Source of the DNA: Porpolomopsis calyptriformis
Lineage: Eukaryota > Basidiomycota > Agaricomycetes > Agaricales > Hygrophoraceae
Assembly (NCBI GenBank): GCA_951640195.1
Contig: OX621163.1
Span: forward strand, 3,410,001 to 3,474,000
Length of the DNA stretch: 64,000 bases
Direction of reading: 5' to 3'
This document shows, piece after piece, positions 9,151 through 20,865 of the stretch. Each line of letters begins with the position of its first letter. The stretch's first letter is position 1. The translations under genes and the position numbers were made by a program. A model generated the notes under the pieces. It was not told the origin of the DNA and made no database searches. It worked only from the letters and a program-made list of their open reading frames with translations.

Positions 9151-10790
9151 TATAAGTGGCTATAGACTGCTCTAAAAATCGGGGTTTTATATTCAATCGA
9201 TAGCCCTAGTGTTATAGAGGTGGGGAATACAAAAATCCCAATTTATGCACCATTTAGGGTACCGCAATCAGTGATATAAGGGGTATGGGGGGGTATATCT
9301 CCAACTTATCACAGAGCTCTTTAAAAATCAGGATTTTATGTTCAATCGATAGCACTAGTGTCACAGATACTGGGAATACAAAAATCCTGATTTATAGACC
9401 AATTGGGGTACCGCAATAAGCTATATAAGGGGTATGGGGGGGTATATCTCCAACTTATCACAGAGCTCTTTAAAAATCGGGATTTCATGTTCAATCGATA
9501 GCAGTAGTGTCATAGAGGCTCGGAATAACAAAATCCTGATGTATAGGCAGAATAAGGTACCGCAATAAGCCATATAAGGGGTATGGGGGGGTATATCTCC
9601 AACTTATTACAGAGGTCTTTAAAAACCTGGGTTTTATATTCAATCAATAGCCCCAGTGTCATAGAGGTGGGGAATACAAAAATCCTAAGTTATAGACCAT
9701 TTGGGGTACCGCAATCAGTTATATAAGGGGTATGGGGGGGTATATCTCCAACTTATTACAGACATCTTTAAACATCATAATTTCATGTTCAATCAATAGC
9801 ACTAGTGTCATAGATGCTCGGAATAACAATATATGGGTAGAATAAGGCACTCCAATAAGGTATATAAAGGGTATGAGGGAGTATATCTCCAACTTATCAC
9901 AGACCTCTTTAAACATCACAATTTCATGTTCAATCAATAGCACCAGTGTCATAGATGCTCGGAATAACAATATATGGTCAGAATGAGGTACTGCAATAAG
10001 CTATATAAGGGGTATGGGGGAGTATATCTCCAACTTATCACAGACCTCTTTAAACATCACAATTTCATGTTCAATCAATAGCACCAGTGTTACAGATGCT
10101 CGGAATGACAATATATGGACAGAATGAGGCACTGCAATAAGCTATATAAGGGGTATAGGGGGGTATATCTCTAACTTATCACAGAGCTCTCTGAGCATCA
10201 GGATTTCATGTTCAATCAATAGCACCTGTGTTACAAACATTGGGAATAGTCCAATCATCATGTGTAGATAGACTGGGGTGCCGCAAGAAGTATACAGGAG
10301 GTAGGGGGGGGTATACCTTCAAGTTATCACAGAGCTCTCTGAGCATCAGGATTTCATGTTCAATCAATAGCATCAGTGTTATAAACATTGGGAATAGTCT
10401 AATCCTCGTGTATGGATTGACTAGGGTGCCGCAATAAGTATATAAGATATCATGGGGTGGTATACCTTTAACTTATCAGAGAGCTCTCTAATCATCGGGA
10501 TTTTATGTTAAATCAACAGCATTAGTGTTACAAAGGTCAGGAGTAGTCTAATCCTCATGTGTGGAATGATTGGGGTATAGTATGTAAGAAGTATCGGATG
10601 ATATACCTTCAACTTATCACAGAGCTCTCCGAGTATCAGGATTTTATGTTCAATCAATAGCATGAGTATTACAAAGGTTAGGAATAGTTCAATCATCATG
10701 TGTGGATTAACTAGGGTGCCGCAATAAGTATACAACAGGTATGGGAGGGTATACCTTCAACTTATCAGAGAGCCCTAGATTTATTTTAGG
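9150..10790 (+). repeat. Satellite array, about eleven monomers of 141-149 bp
   Basis: GTATATCTCCAACTTATCA or its variant GTATACCTTCAACTTATCA recurs at about 9293, 9442, 9591, 9740, 9881, 10022, 10163, 10311, 10460, 10601 and 10749. Each unit also has a GATTTCATGTTCAATC segment and a TATATAAGGGGTATGGGG segment. The period changes from 149 to 141 and back, so the array has zones. It is unrelated to the 159-bp satellite. Confidence 0.92.
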
Positions 10791-10934
10791 GGGGGGGTTA
10801 GGGTTATGCTTAGTCATCTCTCTCCTCAGTTATGCTTAGTCAAGCAATTCCGAGCTGCCTATATGTCCGAATATGTGATTATGTAATCAATGATTAAGTG
10901 TAAAAGATAAGAAGGAGTGACAAACATCACACCT

Positions 10935-10968
10935 GTGACCATGACTCGACCGGTCGGGTAACGGTCAC
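10935..10968. promoter_or_regulatory. 34-bp near-palindrome, site 1
   Basis: Arms GTGACCATGAC and GTAACGGTCAC around TCGACCGGTCGG, 160 bp upstream of the recombinase-like gene. Same layout as the sites at 22077-22110, 27642-27675, 27689-27722 and 27736-27769. It could be a regulator site or a recombination site. Confidence 0.6.
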
Positions 10969-11128
10969 GTTGTGACAGTGTGACAATCGCAGCATCAAAA
11001 ATCATAGTGAAGATAATAACCAAAAAAGAGACTCATCATAACACCCTCACTATTCACTCACTCACTACTCACTCTCACTCTCTCACTACTCACCCTCGCT
11101 ACTCACCCTTGCTACTCACCCTCTCAAC

Positions 11129-12868
11129 ATGTCTCTCTCTACAAAAAGACCTATTCCTTTCATAGACATTCCCTCCAAAAGGCAAAAGTTATCTATCCTG
11201 CCAGAGGAAGAAGAGGAAGAAGAGCACTCTTCTCCTACACCCCCTTCCCCCACACCCTCTCTATACATCCCTCCCAAAGAAAATCACTCTTCTCATCAAA
11301 ACAGGCCCACGCCCACACCCACGCCCACGCCCATGCCCATACTCAACTTGCCCTCTACGCTCCCCCAGCTTACCTTAGCAAATGACATCTTCTCTTCCTC
11401 CACCACCTCCTGCACTCACCATACCTCCCCACCAGATCCCAACAGCCTAGACTATCGCGGATGCGCCGCCCTCACTCACTTCGGCATGTACTTCTACACC
11501 CCCCTCCACATCCTCTTTTGCGAAAGGTGTTCATCCTTCATCCCCTTTGATACCCTCCGCACCCACCTCAACCATAGAAAGCATGCGCCTTCACTTCCTA
11601 GAACCCAAAAGCACCTCTCCCAACTTATCATAAATCATCTCCGGAAAGCTTTCTCCCTAAATCTATCCCAGTCTGCCCTCACTTTCAATCGCATCTTCCA
11701 ACTCACCCTTCCTGTCCCCGGTCTCAAACCTCAGCCTGCTCACCAATGCAGAGGCTGCCCCAGCTGGTCCTATGACCCTCCCCATGGTTCCCGAAAGGGC
11801 CCCCTCAGCAACCTCCGACATCATGAGAAATACCCATGCAAGTCCCCAAAACCCTCTCGCCAGTTGGAGGACTATAGGTTTGCCTACATCGTCGATATGT
11901 TCTTGGCCTGCTCCGGCCAATTCCAGAGGAGAGTGAGGGCCTCATTTTATTCCCCCCCGCCAACGCCATCACCTCAACCGCCAATCCCTACCCCCGTCAT
12001 CACCGTCTGGTCCAATTTCCCCTCCTACCTTGATCCACTCGGTTGGCCAACCTTCCTCAACAATATCCGCATGACGCCAGCCACTATCGCTGGCTTGGTC
12101 AAGCCTCCAAGCTCCCAGCTTGGCAGCAAGCTTGAAGACAGCTTGAGGCTAGTGAGACAGCTCTGCACAGTCTATCTTGAGTCAGCAGATAGATATCTCA
12201 GCACGCTGCAACCTGCAGTGCGATCCGCCATCACTGGAAGGTTAGCAAACCTACCCCCTTCCCCTTCTTTTTTTCTTCTTTCCCAACAAAATCAATTTTT
12301 TAGTGAAGAGAGCAAGTCCAGATATCGCCATCTCTCTCCAGCAGCCTATAAGAGATACGGTCTTGCCATGATGAGATCTATCGCTCTCACATTGAGGTAT
12401 CGGCTTTGGTGGTTGCGAGACAGAAGAAACCCTCAGCCGAGGCTGGCCAACTTTGCTTTGGACGTCACCCCTGAGCAGACTCAAGCTACTGAAATCCTCT
12501 GGAAGGCCTGCCTGTCTCCCACCGATGCTGAGGGGATGGCAAAGGCTATCCACACCTTTGCTGGATCCCTTCTCCGCGCGATCACTCCTTCCACCAACCA
12601 AATCGGCACCATCCCAGATATAGCCCTTATTTTCTCCTTCGTTAAGCCTGATGGATCCATCGCAGATCCGCGCTCCATGACTAGCACCTTAGCCATGTTT
12701 CAGTACATGTTCCGATCCGTCGTCATCCATAGCATGCGACTAGGTGGCCCTCATCAACCCTTTGTCTTCTTCGATACCCCCTCTGAGCCAGATTCACATC
12801 TAGACATTTTTGAAGATGAGGAGGATGAGCAGGAGGATGAGCAGGAGCAGGAGCCCGAGCCCGAGCCC

Positions 12869-12912
<44 letters not shown>

Positions 12913-14675
12913 AGAACAGGAAAGAGAGGCAGCCAGTGATAACGATCTCCTCCTCCTTGATGATCTCCCTCCTATGAATCTTGTCAGTGTGGATGCAGCT
13001 GGTGAATGCAAAGAGCCATTGATGTAAGCACAGCTAGCAAGTCTGACAGCCCTGAACCTAACTTAAACCACCCCCCCCCCCCCCTAGGCTGCTCAAGAAT
13101 GACATGGAATGGCTACAGCCCAGGCTAGATGTTGCAAACTTGTCCCTAGGCGTAACCTCATTTCAGCGTCTCAAAGCAACCTGGAAGATCCTGTTCAAGC
13201 CAGGGCAAGAGGTTGAAAGCAAGTCAATGGTTGTTTGGATGGGGAGCGATAACAAAACCTTAACCTTCTTCTCTGGAGGTTCTAATCCCAAGTCTGCCAA
13301 GATTGCGCTGTCAGATTTTGCTTCTGCCGTAAAGAGCCTAATAGACTCACTAGAGAACCTCTTGGCATCTATGCTCCAAAAGCTAGAGGCCGACGTCAAC
13401 TTAACTTCCTTCCCCCTAGATGCTATCGTCGATAATCCTCTTCTCCAAACCTCCATCTTTGCACAAAACCCGACCATCTTTTTCAACCTGCCACCTCCTG
13501 CGCCTACTTTTAGCTCAAAGCAATCTTCATCCTGGCTTAAAAATGATCAGCGAATCCTTGAGCTGATCGCCACCCTCATATACCTCACCTGCGGCATCCC
13601 TCCGAGAGCTTTTCAGGCTGTCAACCTTCGCTTCAGTGGGACCTCCCTGGAGACCCGAAATCTGCTTCACCTTAATGGTCACCCAGTCATTGCCTGGCCA
13701 AAGAGGAAGCAAGGTTGTCAGATGCGACAGGCCAGCCTCTGGATGCTTCCCAAACAGCTCGCCACCCCCATCTACCTCTACCTCACACTCATCCGACCAG
13801 CCTCGATCCAAGTAATAAACAGTCTCAGCTACACACCTCTCCGAGCTCTGCAGACGCACCTCTTCGCATCCGTGAATGCTTCCCACAGACGAGATCAACC
13901 TACCTGGTCCCCCGCTCACCTCATCCAAGTCCTCCTTGGAGAAACAAAAGCGCACTTCAACTTCGCCCTCTCCCCCAACTTCCTGCGGCAAATCATGACG
14001 GCCGTATACAACAAGCACTTTCCCGACCTCATCCAATCCTTCAACCCAAACTTGAGCCCCCAATGCGAGGATTCAGTCCACACCTCAGCTGCCAATGTCG
14101 CCGCGGGACATACCAACGCCACCGCGCGCTGCAACTATGGCAGGACTGATCTGGCCGCCACCTGCCATCTCTCTGATAGCAGCATCACTCTGTTCTTTCA
14201 AGTCAGCCAAGCGTGGCAGATGATGCTGGGCTTTCCATCTGGAGGCCATCCCTTTGTCGGAGGAAACTTTTCCATCAACCTGGAATCCCAGTTGATTGCT
14301 CTGAACCGTGCCCGCACTCTGATTTGCAGTTTGTACCAACTGGGAGGGTTGCAACCAAGCATAGCCCTTGCTGCCAAAGTGAAGGCCATCTTGAATGGAC
14401 ACAGGTTTTTATCTTGTCAGAAGGTGCGCGCCTCTTTTAAAACTTAACAAAGTCTCTCTCTCTCAATTGGTCTTTGGCTAAAATATTAGGATGCAAATGG
14501 AAGAATAACCCAAATTGGAGATGACGCACTGGTTGGTGTTGCTGCAGCTCTTACCTACGGTGAAAACCCTCCCTCAGACCTAGCAGCATGCTCAGCAGAT
14601 AGTGGTTGGCTGGTGGCGATGGTTGAGGAGGCAGCATTCATAGTGAGAGCATATCCACCTATCGCCACACTCTAA
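11129..14675 (+). CDS. Zinc-finger protein with tyrosine-recombinase-like C-terminus
   Basis: Exons 11129-13023, 13088-14423 and 14490-14675 join in frame into about 1,138 residues. A further 63-bp intron at 12241-12303 (pyrimidine-rich, TTTTTTAG end) is likely and frame-neutral. Order: basic, acidic, Pro/Thr-rich head; a Cys2-His2-like finger near residues 131-150 (FCERC..THLNHRKH, resembling OrsD/BED-type fingers); a second CxxC..H..C cluster near 207-240; an acidic EQEQ repeat near 570-600; then a domain with Arg in GIPPRAF (about 803), a Lys-rich strand, and HTSAA..GHTNATARCNYG (about 962-981). The spaced R..K..H..H..Y order fits a tyrosine recombinase, as in Cryptons and in the N-terminal part of basidiomycete subtelomeric RecQ proteins. 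It is intact. Fold assignment is by motif only. Confidence 0.6.
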
Positions 14676-14703
14676 GAATGCAATGCTAAACAAGGACTAG
14701 ATT

Positions 14704-14976
14704 GTGCTCAGCCTGTTGGAGTGGTCAACTGGCTGCTTCAGACCCATCGGACCACTTCCCAATATTAATAACAATAGCCAGCTATCTGACATTCGAAAGC
14801 AGATCAAGACTTATCTGTCTGCTCTCGCAAAAGATGGTCACCCAGATGGTCACCCAGATGTGTGGTCTGACCTCAGGAGAAGAGTCCATAGTAGTGCTGC
14901 TGCCGTGGGTGGAAGAGCGCAATTGCCCATTGAGATAAACTGGGAAAGGGGGCTAGACTGGCTGAACACACTGTAG
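14704..14976 (+). other. Short ORF, possibly a gene remnant
   Basis: A 90-codon frame ending INWERGLDWLNTL, with a 12-bp direct duplication (GATGGTCACCCA twice) near 14835. It follows the recombinase-like gene closely and could be a lost last exon or a decayed neighbour. No family recognised. Confidence 0.25.
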
Positions 14977-15492
14977 TATAGGTAGACAGGCAGGCACAGA
15001 TGCCATATGAGCTCCAAAGACAACCAGCCTCTGAACCCCTGAGCCCTGAGACTGAGACTTACGTCCCCTCCTCATGCATGCACACTGTACCCCCCTCTTC
15101 CTATCCCAATCATCCATACAGCTGGTAGCTTTTCACTTTCCAATCTTCAATAGATCCTATAATACTGAGGGAGGATGGCTTCCTCAGTTGCGCATAGCAT
15201 GGTGCTGGCTGTTCCGGTTCTTCAGGGGGAGTTAGTTGGCAGCAGTGATACATTCTAGATGGTCTGGCTTGCTTGCCTATCTTGGTGATTTCTTGATGGA
15301 TATTGATATCAACAAAGTGCGCTCATCTCCTAATCAATTCCATTTGGAGGGAAGCTATAAGGGTATTGGTGTATTGGGCGCAGAGAGCTGTAATCGAATC
15401 GCTCAATTTGATCGAATTTGGTTGAATTTGGCTACTTAATTTGCAGTGTGACTAAGCATTTTGGATTCTGATATCATGTGATTTCTGATCTT
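14977..15492. other. Intergenic, possible decayed 5' exons
   Basis: An ATG frame at about 15175-15260 (MASSVAHSMVLAVPVLQGEL) is followed by a frame at 15236-15439. They could be 5' exons of the dioxygenase gene, but I cannot join them convincingly. Confidence 0.3.
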
Positions 15493-16993
15493 ATGGACAA
15501 GATGCAGGAAGTTGATATAGAGCAATTGATGCAAATCAAGCTCTCTCAGCTATTAGGTTCTCTCACCAGTTTCTATGATGCCTGCCCTCCTCCTATAAAC
15601 CCAAAGGTTGAACGTCTCAGACTAAGGTAAGAAAGAGAGGATCCAAGTACTGTAATCTTCTTATCTGCGCTGCACTAGGCAGAAGCTATTGCATCAGGAA
15701 CAGGCGTTGAATAGAGACAAGACATTTGATGCTAGCAGTCATGATAAAATTGCTAACCTAGTTGCTCAGGCATTGCTTAATCCTTGTAAGTTTTTCTCTC
15801 TCTCTCTTCCAAACGAAAAAAAGTGTAACTGAGTGAAACCAACCTAAGATGTTGTCAACTGGGATGCTAGCCGGTGGGCTGAGAAAGTGAAGATGGGAGT
15901 TGTACCAGGTGATACAGACCAAATGACGATGGACCGAAATCTTCCTAAATACTACCTGCAAGAAGACATCGGTAACGAAGACACTCCGGCCCTGGTCAAA
16001 GACCACCACGGCTGCATCCTTCTTTAGTATCTGCCTAATGTTCTTGATAGCCAGCTTAAGGTACGCATCATTTAATTCTCTCCATCTCTCTTCATGCATG
16101 GGTTGAATTTTAAGCAGGGGCAGATAAATCAGGCAGTTAAGGCCATCTCCCCTTTGCTGAGGATGTCGTTTGAGAAAGAACGCACAGATGATAATTTAGA
16201 ATTATCATCAAAGAAGCCTTCTTGGCGGCGGTCATGCTTTCACGAGCCACACTACAATGCCGAATTTCAAACTGGAGTGGTGGACATCTCCCCAGAGTGG
16301 TTTGCTTTGAGTCACAAGGTAGGTTACTTTTCATGGGGAACTTTTCAATAAAACAAACAAAGGGGTGACTATATTTTCCAGACTTTAGCTTTCAACCCCA
16401 TTCCATCCACTACCATAACTGACCGCCGCGTCCCCAAGTTCTTGGCCAAGTTAAAACCTCTTCACGATTCGCTTGAAGCAATCCTCAGTATCACAGCCCC
16501 CCAATTAAAGCACGCAGGCCAAATGGCAATAAAGAAAATCAAGGAGAACAGAAAACATGAGCACGTTGCTGCCTGGACATCATCATACTTGGCGATGGCG
16601 ATTATTGTCAATTGGGAAACACCTCGACACTGAGATTCTAGGGGTGGCCCAACTCATTTTGATGCCTTGGTCTCGGCTGGAACACACACGGGTGCCTATT
16701 TTGACATCCCAGATATTGGATTGAAACTAAAGTATGATCCGGGAACTGTGGTCATTCTTGCTGGCTGACTATTGTCCCATCGTGTCTTGTCATGGGAGAA
16801 GGGGGAGCGGATATGCTTAGCCCATTATATGAGGGATAATGTGCATGAGCGATATCAAGTTAGGCGCCCAGGTTGGCCACTTTTCTCGGACTATGAAGAT
16901 ATGATGAGTGTGAGCTATCGGATGAGGCAGCAGGTAGGCGCGGTTGCAGAGAACCAGCAAGTGAATGTGAGGAAGCGAAAAAGGGGGGGATAG
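15493..16993 (+). pseudogene. TET/JBP-like 2-oxoglutarate dioxygenase, three nonsense codons
   Basis: At least six exons can be followed from MDKMQEVDIEQL (introns end near 15678, 15848, 16117 and 16381). The C-terminal part shows the basidiomycete TET/JBP pattern: AIIVN.ETP, H-x-D, then YFDIPDIGLKL.Y.PGTVV, SHRV with the distal His (16778-16780), and GERICLAHYMRDNVHER with the 2-oxoglutarate-binding Arg. Known: these enzymes oxidise 5-methylcytosine in DNA and in fungi are often linked to KDZ transposons. Three in-frame stops interrupt it: TAG 16025-16027, TGA 16631-16633 and TGA 16766-16768, each one C-to-T change from CAG or CGA. The second lies between the catalytic His and Asp. A Trp where the family usually has Arg just before (TGG for CGG) fits the same change. 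It probably makes no enzyme. Confidence 0.75.
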
Positions 16994-17605
16994 ATGGGAG
17001 TATTATTTTGGACACCAGGCAAGAGTGATAATGCATTTTGCTGGGTAAGCGCTGTGCTTTTAGGCTGTGTCAATTTAGGCTGTGTCAATTGCACTTACCT
17101 GCGGTCAGTCACAGGAAGATTTCCTTTTCTCTTGTTCTATTCTTGGAATGAACAGTATATACAGTTAATTCTGTATCTGTGCTGTCGTGTAATTTAAGTT
17201 ATTCACCCCAATGCTACCTAATTCTCCCAGCCTCCAGTATCAGTCTCATTTCAAGCCCTTTTGGCAGACATTAATAACTATCAACCACTCGCACTGCTCT
17301 GGTTTTGCTTAATCTCTAGCTGCTGTAACTTTTGAGTGGCAGTGGAATTGTTTAGCTACTTTATATTGCGAGGGTGCGCTGGTTGTTGAAACACCTGGAA
17401 GGATATTACACAATTCAGCACTAGATGCAAGGGCATATCATACAATTCAGTACTAGTACTAGATACAAAGAAGATGCAAGAAATGTTCCTCTATAAATCT
17501 AGAAAAAAAGGTTGAAAAACAAAGAAAGTATCGGAACAACATACAATATGCAGACCTAGTCCACAAGCACCTATCCCCGTCTTCCCCAAATTCCAAATCC
17601 TGCCG
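16994..17605. other. Spacer between convergent genes
   Basis: 3' ends of the dioxygenase relic and the H3-mimic gene face each other here. It contains short direct repeats (GGCTGTGTCAATT twice near 17060; CAATTCAG.ACTAG twice near 17410-17460). No gene seen. Confidence 0.5.
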
Positions 17606-19391
17606 CTACCTAGGCTGGCCTGGCACCACCCTATCCTCTTTCGGGTGGTGGTTGATGAATGCTAGTTGCTGGAGTGGGAGGAGGACCAGCGGCCCATAAA
17701 ATACGCGTGGGTGGGAGGGGCCGACAGGAACTACGAAATTAAAATCCTCTGCTGCTGCCCAGTGTGATTGCCATCCACATCTAGAGCATCGCAGATGCAG
17801 CCGCAACTCAGACTTCTTCGTCACTACTACAACATCGCGGGGTATAGGATTGCAGGTGGGGGTCCCACACCATGGAAATGTCAGTCCAAATGCCCTGACC
17901 CCAGGGACTGTTACTCCCATTGAGAAACATTCATCTTTTGTAAGAATTGCAATCGATGTGTGCTTGAGAAGGGTGAGATCACCCGCAAAAGAGCGTTTCA
18001 GGGCTTGCTTGATGTCCCGAGTTTGATCCACAAAGATTTCTTGCACGAAGTGGACTAGAGGGAGACTGACCAAACTGGGGATCATGCTACAGCCTGAGAA
18101 CCCCAGAACGACATCAAAAACACCGCTACAACAAAAACAAAAAAAGAAAGAAAAAAAAAAAAAAGTTAGATTTTTTCTAGCATGTGCAAATGGAAATACA
18201 GGCACTAACCCCACAACAAGCTCCTTGATGAGGTCCAAGTGACATTGTACAGTGATTGCAGGTCCACAAGTGAGAAGAATGAGGGCTTTGTAGCCGACCC
18301 TGCTTGACTTAAGGAACGAGACCAGGTTTTCACCAAGGAAAGAGGATAGTATCTGCAAGGCAAGGTAGCGAATGGCTATGCAAAACCAGAATGGTAGAGG
18401 CGGTACGTACCTCGGTGATAGGAGCAATTCTCACCCCCGTTGCAGCATGTTGCAAAAATCCAGTGGAAACATCAGAATGGGTGTCAATCGTTACCAGGCA
18501 GTTTCCTGGAATGTTAGAGGCTTCAAGAAAGGAAATAACTTGAGGGGAAGTCTTCTTAGGAGTGGCAGACTTGGCCCTCATGTATATACGCTGCGCGAGA
18601 AGCTAAGAAATAAAAGAAAACCAGTCAGATTTAAGCCCTTTAAATTAAACAAAATATTGGTGGGAAACACATTACATTGTATGGTGAGTTGTGGAACTCA
18701 TCTCGCATCATGGTTTCCAGAACTGAAGAAAACGGGGACTTGGTAGAACCGACTAGTTCAAGGGAGATGAGAGCCAGGGGGACAAGCGTTTTGGTGTAGC
18801 ATTGATTGCTGTAGCTCATAACAGTATACTGGAATTAGGAAGCTCATGCATTAGCAAGGTCCTATTTTTATTTTTATGAGACAGAGGAAAGAAATACCTT
18901 CATTGGCTCATGGAGCCTCTCCGTGCATGCGGGACAAGTGAAACGCTTCCCTGCCACAGTGGACTCGAGGATACAGCCTGTCTGCCTGTGGTCCTTTGCC
19001 AAGCAAATCATACGGCCACAGTCTTCGCACAACTTGAAGCGCACAGCAAAATCGCGGCACATGGTGCAATATTGTTTCTTGAAAGAAAAAGTTAGTGTTC
19101 TCTGAGATTTCTCTGCAACTTAGATCTCACCTCGTGATCCCCAAATATGGGGGCAGCAGTCGCAGTCTGGGGGACTTCTTCATTCTCGTGGCTTTCGCCC
19201 TCCAGGTCATCGTTATCCGATTGCATTGGTATATCCTCGTTGGTAATAACCGGAGCAATTTGACCTACTACACTTCGGCCCAGGAATTGGCGCTTCATAT
19301 CTTGTGGCCTAGAACTTGCCAATGCTTGCAGTTGTTTCTTTCGGCTAGCACCTCCAACAGACTTTTTAGCAGTTTGTTTCATGCGCGTCAT
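17606..19391 (-). CDS. Histone H3 tail mimic with zinc finger and CHAT/caspase-like domain
   Basis: Six exons on the minus strand (19131-19391, 18898-19077, 18676-18828, 18411-18602, 18210-18352, 17606-18125) join in frame into 482 residues. It starts MTRMKQTAKKSVGGASRKKQ. After Met removal this lines up with histone H3 without gaps: R2, K4, Q5, T6, A7, K9, S10, G12, G13, K18, Q19 and L20 are identical. An acidic linker follows, then a Cys/His-rich finger at about 90-140 (YCTMC..LCEDC..ICLAKDH..FTCPAC), then a region with VTIDTHSD (His240) and LILLTCGP (Cys291) followed by VVLGFSGCSMIPSLVS, like the His/Cys dyad and following strand of CHAT/caspase-fold proteases. A CSRCGW pair lies near the end. 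Intact. The H3 likeness is seen directly; the protease fold is inferred. Its start is under 200 bp from that of the divergent 19569 gene. Confidence 0.8.
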
Positions 19392-19568
19392 TGTTTCTTG
19401 CCTAGTGCTTTCCTTTCAGTGAGTTGAGTGAGCAAAGGAAAGGAGATTGCTCACGGTGCAAGCGATGGTTGGTGGATATGGGTAAGTTATTTGACCTTAT
19501 TTGTCAGATACAACAAACTCTTTGTGCAAGGTCGCGTTTGACATTTTCCATCACGTGGTCCAACTACG
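19392..19568. promoter_or_regulatory. Shared divergent promoter region
   Basis: The 177 bp between the start of the H3-mimic gene (minus) and the first good ATG of the next gene (plus). It must hold both promoters unless upstream exons exist. No clear TATA box. Confidence 0.4.
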
Positions 19569-20865
19569 ATGCCTATCACGCAATTTGTTTTACGCTGGCC
19601 CACAAGTCTACCCACATCTGGAGAATTAAGTGATGCAATGAAGTGCTGGGAGGATGTGGGGGAAGTTCAATTGGTGGCTCAGGGACGGGAAGGCCTACCG
19701 GCGGAGGTCTACCACACCACTCAATGGAATACGATCACTAGGGTTCAGGACTCCGATAGAGGCGTGATACTGCCTCTTCAGTACAAGAAGCACTGGGAGC
19801 AACTAATCTACTCAAAGATTTATCACTCCCAAGTCTATCAGTGGCTGAGCAAATGGCAGGCTGAGAAAGGGAGTAGGCATCGACTGGTCCATCAAGCCCT
19901 CGAAACCCACTCAAAATACGTCCTTTACCTCACCAACGTTATGAATACGATCAAAGAATTCTTGCCCCATTTATCTTCCCTAGATTCAGAGGCTCGTATT
20001 CCAGTCTTTGACGAGTGGATCCTCTGGGACTTTTGGGAATTACATGAGACAACCTACCCTGAAATTGAATCACGGCTCAATAAGGGTAGATTTAGCCTGG
20101 ATCCATTCAAGGATGCTGATAAACTAGGTGGGCAGGTTTGATCTGCTGTTTTTTTTGTTATTTTTTCTTCGAAATTTCATTTGTTTTTTCTATTCAGTTT
20201 CAAATGAAATCTTCCTTGAAGCGAAGTGCCCCAACTCCAAAGATCTGTCACGTTGTGTAAGAGAGGGGATAAAGCACTTCGACTTTCAACGACACATGGA
20301 AAAAATGTTACATGCTTGTGGAATAATCAGGAAACCACGCCGAGCTAAGGGGAAGGGAGGGGGGGTGGATAGAGGAAAGGGGAAGGCAAAGGAGGTGGTG
20401 GTGGGGGATAATGAGGATGCAGATGGGGTAGGAAAGCACCCAGGGAGGGTAGAACCAGGCCAGCTTCAGCAGGTCAACCCTGAGAAGAGACCAGGACTTA
20501 AACGCAAACGCACAGGGCTCAATGCAGACACTTTGCAAGATCCTGTCACCCCACCTCCAGTGAAGCTCCTCACTAGCTTCGCACCAAAATCCTTGCAGCT
20601 CAAACAACCATCTGAGGATGTGGAAAGGAAGAAGAAGAAACACTCTAGGACGACGAGACTACCCCCTGTTGAATGCGTCCCAAGTTCAACATCTGTCTTA
20701 GTTGGGCATGGCTGCAGTAGCATGGCTGAGGATGATCCTAATCCTCTTCCTTCCTTGCAGAACAGTAAACGAGAAGTGGTGCAGGAGAAGGATGAAAATA
20801 ACAGAGATGCTGAACCAGGTATTGAATCTGAATCATTGAATTTAGCCCATCTCATTGACGATTAG
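19569..20865 (+). CDS. Basic, lysine-rich protein of unknown function
   Basis: Exon 1 runs from ATG 19569 to 20127 and exon 2 from 20198 to the stop at 20865. The intron uses GTGGGC..TATTCAG and restores the frame DKL/VSNEIFLEAKCPNS. About 408 residues. The first half is rich in Trp and Tyr and looks globular (HWEQLIYSKIYHSQVYQWLSK). The second half is disordered and basic (PRRAKGKG, RPGLKRKRTG, RKKKKHSR), which would suit a nuclear DNA-binding or nucleolar protein. No family recognised. It is divergently paired with the H3-mimic gene, so the two may be co-expressed. The exact start is uncertain because a further 5' exon is possible. Confidence 0.55.

Noticed and set aside
2091..10790. CRISPR array
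   Set aside because: Units are 141-160 bp and diverge along their whole length, with no constant short repeat alternating with unique spacers, and the genome is eukaryotic.
12754..13011. Ser/Cys-rich minus-strand frame
   Set aside because: It is the antisense of the Glu/Gln repeat in the recombinase-like gene.
15493..16993. Stop-codon readthrough or RNA editing as normal expression of the dioxygenase
   Set aside because: Neighbouring unrelated genes show the same C-to-T stops, so mutation is simpler.
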